Origin: Blastomyces gilchristii SLH14081
Lineage: Eukaryota; Ascomycota; Eurotiomycetes; Onygenales; Ajellomycetaceae
Direction: 5' to 3'
Assembly (NCBI RefSeq): GCF_000003855.2
Contig: NW_003101679.1
Location: 2,207,379-2,271,378, forward strand
DNA length: 64,000 bases
Below are positions 11,572-20,569 of this stretch, in pieces; within the stretch, counting starts at the first letter, position 1; every line of letters begins with the position of its first letter. The notes under the pieces are model-generated. The model did not search any database, had not been told where the DNA came from, and saw nothing but the letters and a program-made list of their open reading frames with translations. A program made the translations under genes and the position numbers.

Positions 11572-14063
11572 ATGCCCATCAGCAGCGATGCCTTTAACAT
11601 CGATAATCTCTCGCAGGGCGAGACTGTGTATCAGGTGGATATCCGCCCACATATAGTCCAAGGGGACATTTGCGATTGGAGAGGAGCCATACAGCTAACT
11701 CATTTTACAATCTAGCGATGCATCGTCATCAAGGGCTCCTGTAGATCGGCTGTAGAAAGCGGCTTCCTCACCGTTGAGAATCAGGGTGCATCGGGGTCTC
11801 AGAACTTCCCAACCCAGCGCCATCCGGTTCTCCAACGCCGGTTTACATTCCTTGCCATGCTCTCTGAGGGGCCGAATAACCTCATCATTCAACTGGGAAG
11901 CCATTACAATAGGCCCGCACTGTCGCCTTCTCCTGATACCATCATTGTTTCCCTCAACTATTACCCACTGATGAACAGCCCACCCCTTCATCTCGCCATC
12001 ATGGTCGCCAAGGACTCCCCCTTGTTGATCGACTGCCCGCCGGATAAACATGGCGGCCTTCCGGATGGACATTCACACCTAGACGCCGTGATCGCCAAAT
12101 TCCGCATTACGGCCTACATGTGGCAGGCCCTCACGGCTGAAGATATGCGCCTTAAGGGCCTGGGTCGTCGCTCGTTCCGACTCGAAGAGGAGCGGACAGC
12201 TGATACCACTAGCCAGGCGTTCTTGGATAACCGGGGCCGGCAGTGGCTCCCTGTTAGTGAGGCCATACGTTCGACGGCGAAGATCCATCTAATTGGTACG
12301 CATAAGACGGTTACTGAATTGAGAGACCCGAACATTGCGCAGCAGAATCGTCATGCCAATGACAAAAATCGCTTGTTCAACATATTCCTGGATGCTCTTA
12401 AGGACTACGGGCCGCCCTTCGACGCCCCCAATCACCCCATTGTTGCGGGCCTGATTCTCGACTCACATTACTCGGTTGAACAGAATCTTATTGTGGCACA
12501 CGCGGCGTTAGGGGCCCATAATGGTGATGGCATCTCACTGGGCATGTTTGGCAGCCATCTTACCTACTCCTGGCCACGGTTCGCAGAGGAAATTAATGAA
12601 TATCTGCTCGATACCAGAGCGCCTGGACCAACACTTGGCAATGACTGTGGCGAATGCGACTCTATGTGGGAGGCTTGCTCGATTGGCCAGGGAGCCTTCC
12701 TCCATGAAGTGGGCCATGCCTTTGGCGCGCCACATACCACCGGCATTATGGCGCGCGGGTATGCTGAGCACTGGCCCAGGAACTTCCTCCCCAGAACTGC
12801 CTACAGCGTGGCTAACAACAGGCAGGGTGTTGTCGTTGTAGAGGGACAGACCCGGAATAATGCTCGATGGGATCTAAGAGATGCACTCTCGTTCAAGTTA
12901 TTTCCCCACTTTTGGATTCCAGGCGATGGGATTTTCGAGCCGGGTGTCCGGGCCGAAACACCCAGTGCTGTTGTAATAGAACAAGGGGAGGGAGGCCCGG
13001 CGAAGTTGGGCATCCAGCTATCCTGTCGAGCCAAGGTCGTGCAAATTTCATTCAACGACAATCCCGAACCATCCCCCACAGTCGCTTCCCCGTCCAATAA
13101 AGTCATATATATGATGAAAGACCTCGAATCTCGCTTCCCTCGCAATAGCAATAAGCCCCTCAAGCTTACCGTGCTCGGGATGAATGGCAAAACCCGCACG
13201 ATCCATGACGTCTGGCGTCTGTTTGGCTTCAGAGATATCATTAGAATCCCGGGCTCCAAGGTCGTGTTGACGAAACAATCTATTCTATGCCCTCAGATGG
13301 AAGCCGATCAATCTAAAGAGCCCGATGACTCGTCTGTTTGGGCATGGGCTACCTTGCTAGCTAAACCACGAGATGGCTTGAGACCGGGCTTTGGGTCTAC
13401 GAAACGCGTCAAATCTATTGATGTGCGTACGGGGGCGTTTTTGGACGGCTTGTATGTAGATTTCGATGATGGGGAGCGGGTCAACTGCGGGCCGCGATTG
13501 AAGCGGAATGGAGGCAAGCACACATTTGGCGGGCACGCTGCTAGGCAAATTGACATTATTCCTAGTGGTAGTGGTAATCGCGTGGGTAGCTATGCTGATC
13601 GCGAGATTGTGATGATTGAAGTTGCGAGGGCGAACAACGTTATCACAGGCATGAGGATCCATTTGAGAGATGGGACAGAAGGAGGTGAGCTGAGTGCGTA
13701 TGGCTGTGTGGATGAGACTTGCACGCTTGGTGAGTGCTTATTTTCACTTTTCTTTCCTTGTTCATTTCCCCCCCGTTTCATTGTCTTCGCCTCTTGAGAA
13801 GAATTATGATTTACACCTAGTTTTATAACTTTCTCCTCCCACGCTCGCCCGCTAATGGTGAGAGCTTTGCACCGTTTCAAACAGAACCACCACCCGGCCA
13901 ACGAATTGTTGGCTTCTACGGACGCAACTGGTGGGGTCAAATGTGCGATGCGATGTTTGAATTTGGCGTCATCAGTGCTCCACGCGATGTCGAGTTGCCA
14001 GAGACCGTATATGGGATGAAAGAGCTTATGAATACGGATGGGCGGCGCAATGATGTGAGCTAA
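11572..14063 (+). CDS. Fungal zinc metallopeptidase with C-terminal jacalin-like domain
   Basis: Predicted protein of about 750-760 residues. The start at 11572 (MPISSDAFNIDNLSQG) joins the main frame through an 81-bp intron, 11635-11715, with branch GCTAACTC and acceptor TCTAG; the first ATG of the long open frame (11857) is internal. The central motif HEVGHAFGAPHTTGIM (residues about 351-366) is a metzincin-like HExxHxxxxxH zinc site. The surrounding pattern (LNYYPLMNSPPLHLAI, AKFRITAYMWQALTAEDM) is that of the fungal putative zinc peptidase family that includes S. cerevisiae YIL108W. The last about 150 residues (IVGFYGRNWWGQMCDAMFEF) look like a jacalin lectin fold, common in this family. 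A second intron lies between about 13707-13734 and 13860-13865; the exact junction is uncertain. No signal peptide is seen, so it is probably intracellular. Substrate is unknown. It is convergent with the next gene. Confidence 0.88.
11635..11715 (+). other. Intron 1 of the metallopeptidase gene
   Basis: GTGGAT donor, GCTAACTC branch site and TCTAG acceptor; length 81 bp, phase 0. Removing it joins ..GETVYQ to RCIVIKGS.., giving a continuous N-terminal domain and bypassing the TAG at 11713. Confidence 0.8.
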
Positions 14064-14577
14064 CTCCCTCTATTTCCTTTCCTCTTGGAAAGAGGTTAAA
14101 TCAGATATTGGCGGGTTTGGCCGCCAAAACTACAATAATAGTCCACACAAGGAAGAGGAGGGTGGGGCGTAACTGAATGATATTTAGTGATTTAACCAGA
14201 ATGCCAAATGCCTAGATGTTGCCATTCCGTCATGAATATAATATCTAACAGTTTGCTAGCTGCCTGCAGCTCTAGGTAAACGAGAGCAAGTAAAGCAGAG
14301 GAATCGAGAGTGGTTGGTGTATAAGGCCTATCATTTCTTGCGACGGGTATTGGGGAAACAACGTTAATGTCAAATCAAATTAAATCAGCCAGCTCTTCAT
14401 CAATTACGGCATTAACAAGACAGCCTCCTCCTCTTCCCAACCTATACGGTTTAAACTAACCATGCCACCTACCTTCATTTTCCCTTCTCAAAGTATTCTT
14501 ATCACCGAACCCACTAAGCCAACTCGAAGCAATTCCTCGCTCTGTTTACCCCCTCGAATCATTCTCCAACGTCAACT
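14064..14577. other. Tail-to-tail intergenic region
   Basis: 514 bp between two convergent genes, holding both 3' ends. No gene is seen. Composition is normal and lacks the mutation signature of the flanking repeats. Confidence 0.7.
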
Positions 14578-16997
14578 TCAATCATCCAACCCCGTCCCTT
14601 CTCCCCCATCCACTTCCATATTGTCAGCCCCCACCGCTACATCCCAACTCGCACACTCGTCCCGCACCCTGGTCTCCGAATTCTCCACACATATCTTAAC
14701 CCGCTTTTCGACCTCCTCCTTCCACTTCCGATCGTACGCAATCGCTGCCCTCCTCATCTCTTCATAATACTGAAATAGCCGCTGGCCCGGTCCCCCACCC
14801 GCTCCCGCTCCCTGCCTTAACCCAGACACAAGCGGCCAATCATTTGTCGTAGAGATTTTGCTATGATCAACGAACTTATCAAGCGCCAGACGAGACTTGA
14901 GGGTGATGCCGATCATAGCTTCCATGGTGTAACGTGCGTCGTTGCCGCCGTTGTGCAGGTTCCAGCCCGTAATGCCAAGATCGACGAGGATTTTGCCTAG
15001 GGATGTCGGCTCTGTTTGGCGCATTAGGACACGGAAGAGGATGGAGGTGTCGAGGGTATCGATGAAGTTTGGAAGTTCGGTATTCTTGTCTGGAGGGCGG
15101 GGGGTGTCGGCGGTGGTGGTGCTCGGTTTGATGAAGGACTTGCATCCCAGCTTCCGGAGGTACGCAATATCGGTTTCGGCGTTGTGGCCTACGAATATCA
15201 GGTTGCGTGGACGAGTGTTGTTTCCCGGGATTGAGTCGATATCGCAGAAAGGTTCGGTGTCCGAAAACGAGGGCTGACGAATACCCTCCTGGGTATCTTT
15301 CTCGCCTCCATTGGTATTGCCGCTGTTCGCGTCTATCAGATCCTGGGGGAACCAAGGTACATGGGCAGAGTAAGGAGGTTGAAAGCACATATCGACAATG
15401 TCTGCAGCCTTCGATATCGAGATCCATTCACTTTCGCCGAATTCGAAACTGTCGGGACACCCGCTAACATACTCTTTGTTGACAACATTAGCGTATTCCG
15501 AAATTCGGAAATGACGAGAGTGTATCTTCGCAGTCCAGTTACTCCCACCTTCTCCAGGGGGAATACCAGCAAGATCAAGGGTGTCAAGAGTTGATACTCC
15601 GATTTCTGTGATTTGATGGTGAATTTTTTCATTTGCCTCGACATCAACGCAAACAAAGATTGGCTCACTCGCAAAGCGGAATGGAGCTACTTGATTGACA
15701 TCCATCGGGAGAAGGATAATCCCGCATGCTAACCCGTACTCCCGTTCAGCCTGCTTCTGTTCTTCCCAGGTCAAACCATCAGTAATAGGGGGTTCCAGAT
15801 CGCGAGGACGTCGAGGACACATTCCAAGGTAGCACTTGGCCCTCTTCATCGTACGGCACCAGCCCTGTAATTTCTGGATGCGGTCGCCTTCCCTTTTCTT
15901 CCTAGCTACCTTGTTCTTTTGTCGATTAGCGTCGACGGCAGCCGCCATCTTTCCCTTGAAAGCAGCAAATGAACGGTCAACTTCTGCGGAGCAGCCCTGG
16001 GGGGGTTCATGATGGTCTATTGGTGCGTCGGGTATGTTTGACTCCATTTCTTCTTTCTCCTCCTTAGAGGACGCCGTTCCGAGATAATGTGGCTGAGGGG
16101 TACCGTCGTTCTCGAAAGGGATTAAGAGCCCGGGTTCTTGGTCTAAAGGAAGGGAAACATGAGTGTTAAATGCGTTGTTGATGTCATCCATAAGGTCTTG
16201 AGCTTGTTGACTGGGAACGAGAATGAGCGGTCTGGTTGAGATGGAAAGCGGCGGGTTAATATAGTATCTGATGGAATGCTCAAGTTAGTGAATCTGGGTA
16301 TTGCAGAAGGGGCGATCCAGAGTCATAGTGACTACTCGAAAGGGACGATTTCCCCAGCCCGTAGTTATAGCCCATTATGTCTGCACGTTTTGCATTATGG
16401 TCTAATATCTGAACGGGGAAGTGATTCTTTCATGGAATAAACGTACATATCCCACGGCCTCTTCCAGAACTTTCCTTCGTTGAAGAAGCGTTGTGCAATT
16501 CGCTCGCCATCACTGCCTCGAACGTATTTGTACGGGAAACGACTGATAGCAGATATTGGGCAGAATAATCTTCCGCCATTGCTGTAGAAGGCTGCCCTAA
16601 GGGTATCATAGGAAGCCGTCGATATCGACAAACCCACATGCGTACTCCCTCTGTAATGGTTATCGTTCTTATTCCAAATCTTCTTTTTCCTTTTGTTTTC
16701 CCGTGTAGCATCGGAAAAAGTAGCTAGATACTCATCAAACCCATCTTCTGAGCTGCTGGGCTCATCTACCGCCGGCTCCTTGGACGAACCTGCTTGGCTA
16801 CTCTGCTGACGGCTGATTTCTGTGGTTTGTGGTGGATTGTTGGCGGTGTTCTGTTCTTTCATTGAAAGATTCGCTATTTCCAGTGCGGATTGAAGGCCTG
16901 TATTGGTCTTGAGAAGATCTTCATCTTCTCCATCAAAGAGTAACTTGAGACGCGCTTGCATGTCCATCGTGGGCAGCAGAGCAGATTCATGAAACAC
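14578..16997 (-). CDS. Gfd2/YDR514C-like protein with DEDDh (RNase H-fold) exonuclease domain
   Basis: Two exons on the minus strand, 16997-16447 and 16267-14578, joined through a 179-bp intron (donor GTACGT at 16446, branch CTAAC, acceptor CATCAG at 16268), give 746 residues. The join makes RPWDIYYINPPL, matching the conserved W-D-x-Y-Y motif of the fungal Gfd2/YDR514C family. The C-terminal domain shows the four acidic residues and histidine of DEDDh exonucleases: D392/E394 in VDVEAN, D550 in GHNAETDIAYLRK, H622 and D627 in LHNGGNDARYT. The N-terminal 350 residues include a low-complexity acidic/serine part and a basic helix (ANRQKNKVARKKR). Yeast Gfd2 is linked genetically to the mRNA-export helicase Dbp5; the biochemical substrate here is not known. 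The in-frame start could instead be the Met 10 codons downstream (MDMQARLKLL). Confidence 0.87.
16268..16446 (-). other. Intron of the Gfd2-like gene
   Basis: GTACGT donor, CACTAACTTG branch region and CATCAG acceptor on the minus strand. Its removal preserves frame (total coding length 2241 nt) and restores a conserved motif. Confidence 0.82.
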
Positions 16998-17503
16998 ACA
17001 AAGTTACAAATAGCAGCTGTGGTGGAAAATCGTTGATGCAAGAAGAGAAAATGACACGAAAGAAAGGAGAAGCAGAAGGAAAGAGAACTAGAAAAGTGCA
17101 GTCAGTGGACTGCACTGTGTTATAGACTGTGAGTTAGATCTGCCATGAAGTGAGAGATGCTCTGAAGACATGTCTGAGATCAGTGACAAAGCAACACTAA
17201 GATATCATCAATCTAACAACAGCAATAGCAACATGAAATGGATACAAAGTATCAGAACACACAGCTATTCCCCAAAAAACACAAACTAAAATAAAATAAA
17301 ATTGGCCACCATGAAGAAGCCCTTGGAAATGGCTGTTTGGCTGGTTTCTTGTGTACGGAGTCTTCATTATTAACACGTTGAAGAGTCTCCTTGACTCATT
17401 ATGAAGAGCCAGTCAATACCAGCATCAGTTCTGTTGAAACTATAAGTAACTACAACAAATCTCTTCATCTCATGAATATTTTTTTGCAATATAAATACAG
17501 AGA
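16998..17503. other. Upstream region of the Gfd2-like gene and edge of the gene island
   Basis: Promoter-side sequence of the minus-strand gene. Composition shifts from balanced to AT-rich at about 17100. A small frame beginning in a GCCACCATG context at 17306-17314 encodes only about 20 residues and is not called as a gene. Confidence 0.45.
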
Positions 17504-17620
17504 TATCTGGCATTGCGTACCATACCGGAAAAATGTAGGCTTATTATATGATCAGGTTATAGTTGTTCCATCATGCCAGTCAGTGACACCATTGTCAAAT
17601 CATAAATCTAATATAATGAT
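17504..17620 (+). repeat. Direct repeat unit left of the assembly gap
   Basis: This roughly 110-bp segment resembles 18412-18530. Both contain a stretch of the form ACCATA..., RATGTAGG.TTATTA.A.GA, GGTTATR-GTTGTT, CAGTCAGTGACAC and CATAAATC. Possibly two ends of one repeat element or two solo repeats. Confidence 0.5.
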
Positions 17621-17640
17621 GAACAAGCATCAAACACTCG

Positions 17641-18330
17641 CTTACGCTCGCTCGCCGCCCCCCTACCACTTTCACCCTCTACCCCTACCCCCCCTTACCA
17701 CCCCTTCCACCCCTTCCACCCCCTACCCCTCTACCACCACCGTCTCTACCGCCCGATAGATCCTCTTACGTCTTACGCCCTCTACACCCACTCTACTGAC
17801 AACGAAGAGAAATAGACTAGGCTGTAGCAGACTATGACAAGGTCCCTCTTAAGAACAGTACATACACTTTCTCACATTAATATTATCGATGGCATCTTCA
17901 AGATCGCTCCAGAGAGATTCATGACAGAGCCTGAGTGTGAGAACGCGTATGNNNNNNNNNNNNNNNNNNNNNNNNNNNNNNNNNNNNNNNNNNNNNNNNN
18001 NNNNNNNNNNNNNNNNNNNNNNNNNNNNNNNNNNNNNNNNNNNNNNNNNNNCCCCCTCTCCTCATACCCTCCTACTCGTTGCCGATGTCTGCCACTCGAT
18101 CCGACTCTACCCACCAAGGTTTACCGCTTCAGAGCGTCCCTCTACCATTATCTCTCTACATCTACACAGTCCTGTCCACCAGCACTCTACCGCACTGCAG
18201 GCCTCTACCCTACCCCCCTCTTACCGCCCCTTCCACCCGTTCCAACCCCCTACCTCTCTACTACCGCCACCACCTCTCCCCCTTCCCCCCTCTTCCTCCC
18301 CGTATCCCCTCTATCCCCATTATCGAGATT
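17641..18330. repeat. C-rich low-complexity region containing the assembly gap
   Basis: On the plus strand the sequence is dominated by CCCTAC, CCCTTCCAC and CTCTACCACC runs on both sides of the gap (about 17655-17760 and 18052-18320). The two sides share a stretch around TTACCRCCCCTTCCACCC. It is not the CCCTAA telomere repeat. Open frames here are low-complexity artefacts. Confidence 0.75.
17952..18051. other. Assembly gap (100 N)
   Basis: Exactly 100 N, a conventional placeholder for a scaffold gap of unknown size. Repeats on both sides probably caused the break, so the distance and orientation across it are uncertain. Confidence 0.99.
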
Positions 18331-18411
18331 AATTAGAGCCATACAGGCCGCAGAGCCAGCTGTTCAATCCCATCTAAATTCAAAGAGATGCACATGACAT
18401 CACATGAGATC

Positions 18412-18530
18412 ATGTAACAGACCATAACTATCAGAAGAACGTAGGGTTATTACACGACCGGATTATGGTTGTTTCACCATTTCAATCAGCGACACGGTCA
18501 CTGAGCCATAAATCATAGTATAATAGTGAA
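18412..18530 (+). repeat. Direct repeat unit right of the assembly gap
   Basis: Partner of 17504-17620; less AT-shifted (for example ACGACCGGATTATGG here against ATGATCAGGTTATAG at the left copy). Confidence 0.5.
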
Positions 18531-18791
18531 TGAATAGTGAAATCACTGTAAATAAGTTATAAACTGAAAAAATCAATTATCATATTAATGATATCACTGA
18601 ATTCAATTTATATAATTATTAATTCTAAAAACTGTCTTATTCACTGATATTATTCTCTATTGAAAATCATGATTACTTCTATTTAAATTCTCTCAAATTA
18701 ACTGAACTAAGTTTTTTTAATAGTTTTTATTTCTAGTCATGTCACTTCTCATTAATTATATGTGAAACATGTAAAACTTGCTTAATTAAAA
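18531..18791. other. AT-rich sequence, nothing recognised
   Basis: Heavily AT-biased sequence between the repeat beside the gap and the inverted block at 18792. No gene or terminal structure seen. Confidence 0.5.
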
Positions 18792-19040
18792 GATTACTAG
18801 CTTGTAAGAAGTGACATCATATAATGAAAGAATTAGTAAGCCAGATCACATGATCTGATACTCTCAGTTATCAGAGTAACTATACAAAATACTATATATA
18901 AAATTCGTCTTTAAATTAAGTACAGGTATAAAAATTGACTGGAAAATATATAATAATGAAAAATCACTTATAATATTCATTAATTTTTTTATCTCTTTAT
19001 TTCTTCATCTTAATATTCTTCTTTCAATGTGTATATTTCT
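18792..19040 (+). repeat. Repeat block P, inverted relative to 50569-50812
   Basis: About 250 bp. Its reverse complement matches 50569-50812, sharing for example ATTACTAGCTTG, ATCATATGATCTGA-like, AAGTACAGGTATAAAAA and CTTAATATTCT. It lies directly against block Q, which is repeated in direct orientation. Confidence 0.65.
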
Positions 19041-19043
19041 GTA

Positions 19044-20005
19044 AGAATAAGTGCTTGCAGGCGATTATTCAGGTGTTTACAGCTTCACATAATATGTACT
19101 GTTAACTACTAGAAGTATTCACAGTAGAAAGATAAAATGTAGAAATTAAATATATAATAGTATTTAAGCTGAGTTATAAATAGCATTCACAGACTTCAGT
19201 CTATATAGTTATGTATAGTCAAGAGTCACTAACTCTATTAATTATATAAGAGATAGAAACAGAGATAAAGAATTTATAAGAAGTAGAATTTCTTACATAT
19301 TTCTCTCTTTCTAAGACTTTATCTATAAAGTCTTTCACTAAGTAATTTCATAGAATCAGAGTCAGTACTGCAGTGATACTCACTAAAAATTCTTTATATC
19401 TATAAAAAATCTCAGTGAGGAAAAATCTCTTATTATTATAAAGAGAAAATTATCTATCACTCAGTTTCTTATTCTATAAGATTCTTTATAGTCTGCAGAT
19501 CTTTCTCTGACTATTATACAAATTCATCTTACATCTTTTATAGAGAAGAGTGTCAGTTAACTCTTAATTGTTTTTATAAGATTCTTATATAATTATCACA
19601 CAGATTCATTCTACATCTTTTAATTTAAAGAATTTCAGTTAATCTTCAATCATTTTACTGCAAGATTCTTATGTAACTATTACACAGATTTATTTCATAG
19701 ATAAATCACTTTCTGTGAAATCATTCTCATCAAAGAGAAGCATTTATAAGTTAATCTTTTACTTATTCTTATAAATCATCATTCTTTGACACTGTAGAGT
19801 TGTAAGAAATTTTCTATTCTTTTATTAACTCTGTAAAATTATAGAATAAAGATGTTTATAGTCTGTAATCATTCTTTATAATTACATAGAAAGATTCAGA
19901 TCAGTAATTTATAATTATTCTTTATTTACTAAAGTAATCTGACTATTTCATAGAATCACTCATAGTATAAATAAAGCTCTCTAAAGTAGTATAAATATTT
20001 TAGAT
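19044..20005 (+). repeat. Repeat block Q, copy 1, possible Gypsy C terminal region
   Basis: Matches 50823-50839 plus 51346-52297 in direct orientation, from GAATAAGTGCT and GATTATTCAGGTGTTT through to the TAGAT/CAGAT at which Gypsy A copy 1 is inserted. In copy 2 the homologous sequence leads into the minus-strand Gypsy C element, so Q may be its LTR or 3' end. It contains three imperfect tandem units of about 85-100 bp. Confidence 0.6.
19478..19740 (+). repeat. Three imperfect tandem units of about 85-100 bp within block Q
   Basis: Units start at about 19478, 19578 and 19662, each beginning AAGATTCTT and carrying ..TATTA/ATCAyACAGATTCAT.. and ..CATCTTTTA... The same array is seen at about 51769-52010 in the other copy. 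Confidence 0.6.
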
Positions 20006-20286
20006 TGTAGCGGGCTGCGCCTGATCAATTATATAGACTATTTCATTACACTTTATAGATTTCTATTCTTTCACTCTAGAACTCCGATTCTCAGTTGCTA
20101 ATCCTCAGCTGAAAAACTCACAGAATTTCTATTCTTCCACCTCAAAGCTTCATTATATACACATATAAATATTCACTGTGATCATTAATTCTCACACTTT
20201 CTCTTTCTTTTCTTCTCTAACATTTTCCACTTTTGTATTATAAGATCTATATATTATATCAATTTATTCAGCATAGATCTCTTACA
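20006..20286 (+). repeat. 5' LTR of Gypsy A copy 1
   Basis: 281 bp, TGTAGCGGGCTGCGCC...CTCTTACA, homologous to the LTRs at 52659-52930, 58072-58333 and, inverted, 50222-50525. The preceding TAGAT (20001-20005) is the likely target duplication. Confidence 0.85.
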
Positions 20287-20569
20287 CTTGAAAAACATTC
20301 ATCATCTCCTCATTAGAAACAATTATCTATTGAGATATTCAAACATGTAATAATACATAAGAAATAGAGAAATAATTAAACAGTTAAGTGAACACTGAGT
20401 TTCTAAATAGAAGCTTGCTTATCAGTCACTCTGACTCTGTAACAAGATCTCACAAAGAGAATGTCAGTAAAAAATCTGAGAGTTCTGATATCTTAGATAT
20501 ATAAGATATTTATACAATTACACTTCTTCTGATTTCGCAGATATCACACATTCAATAAATAATATAGCT

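Noticed and set aside
11857..13797. Metallopeptidase start at the first ATG of the long open frame (11857)
   Set aside because: Conserved sequence continues upstream in frame to 11716 and, through an intron with a good branch site, to ATG 11572.
12079..13940. Minus-strand frames opposite the metallopeptidase
   Set aside because: They are shadows of a conserved plus-strand gene, with no family resemblance of their own.
14942..15594. Plus-strand frames opposite the Gfd2-like gene
   Set aside because: Shadow frames in a GC-balanced gene; the minus strand carries all conserved motifs.
17655..18320. Telomeric repeat
   Set aside because: The C-rich sequence lacks the CCCTAA unit and is irregular; it is flanked by ordinary sequence on both sides.
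17834..18397. Long frame spanning the N run
   Set aside because: Translated through unknown bases and low-complexity C-rich sequence; not evidence of a gene.
19478..19740. CRISPR-like array
   Set aside because: Units are long, imperfect and contiguous without unique spacers, and the genome is fungal.
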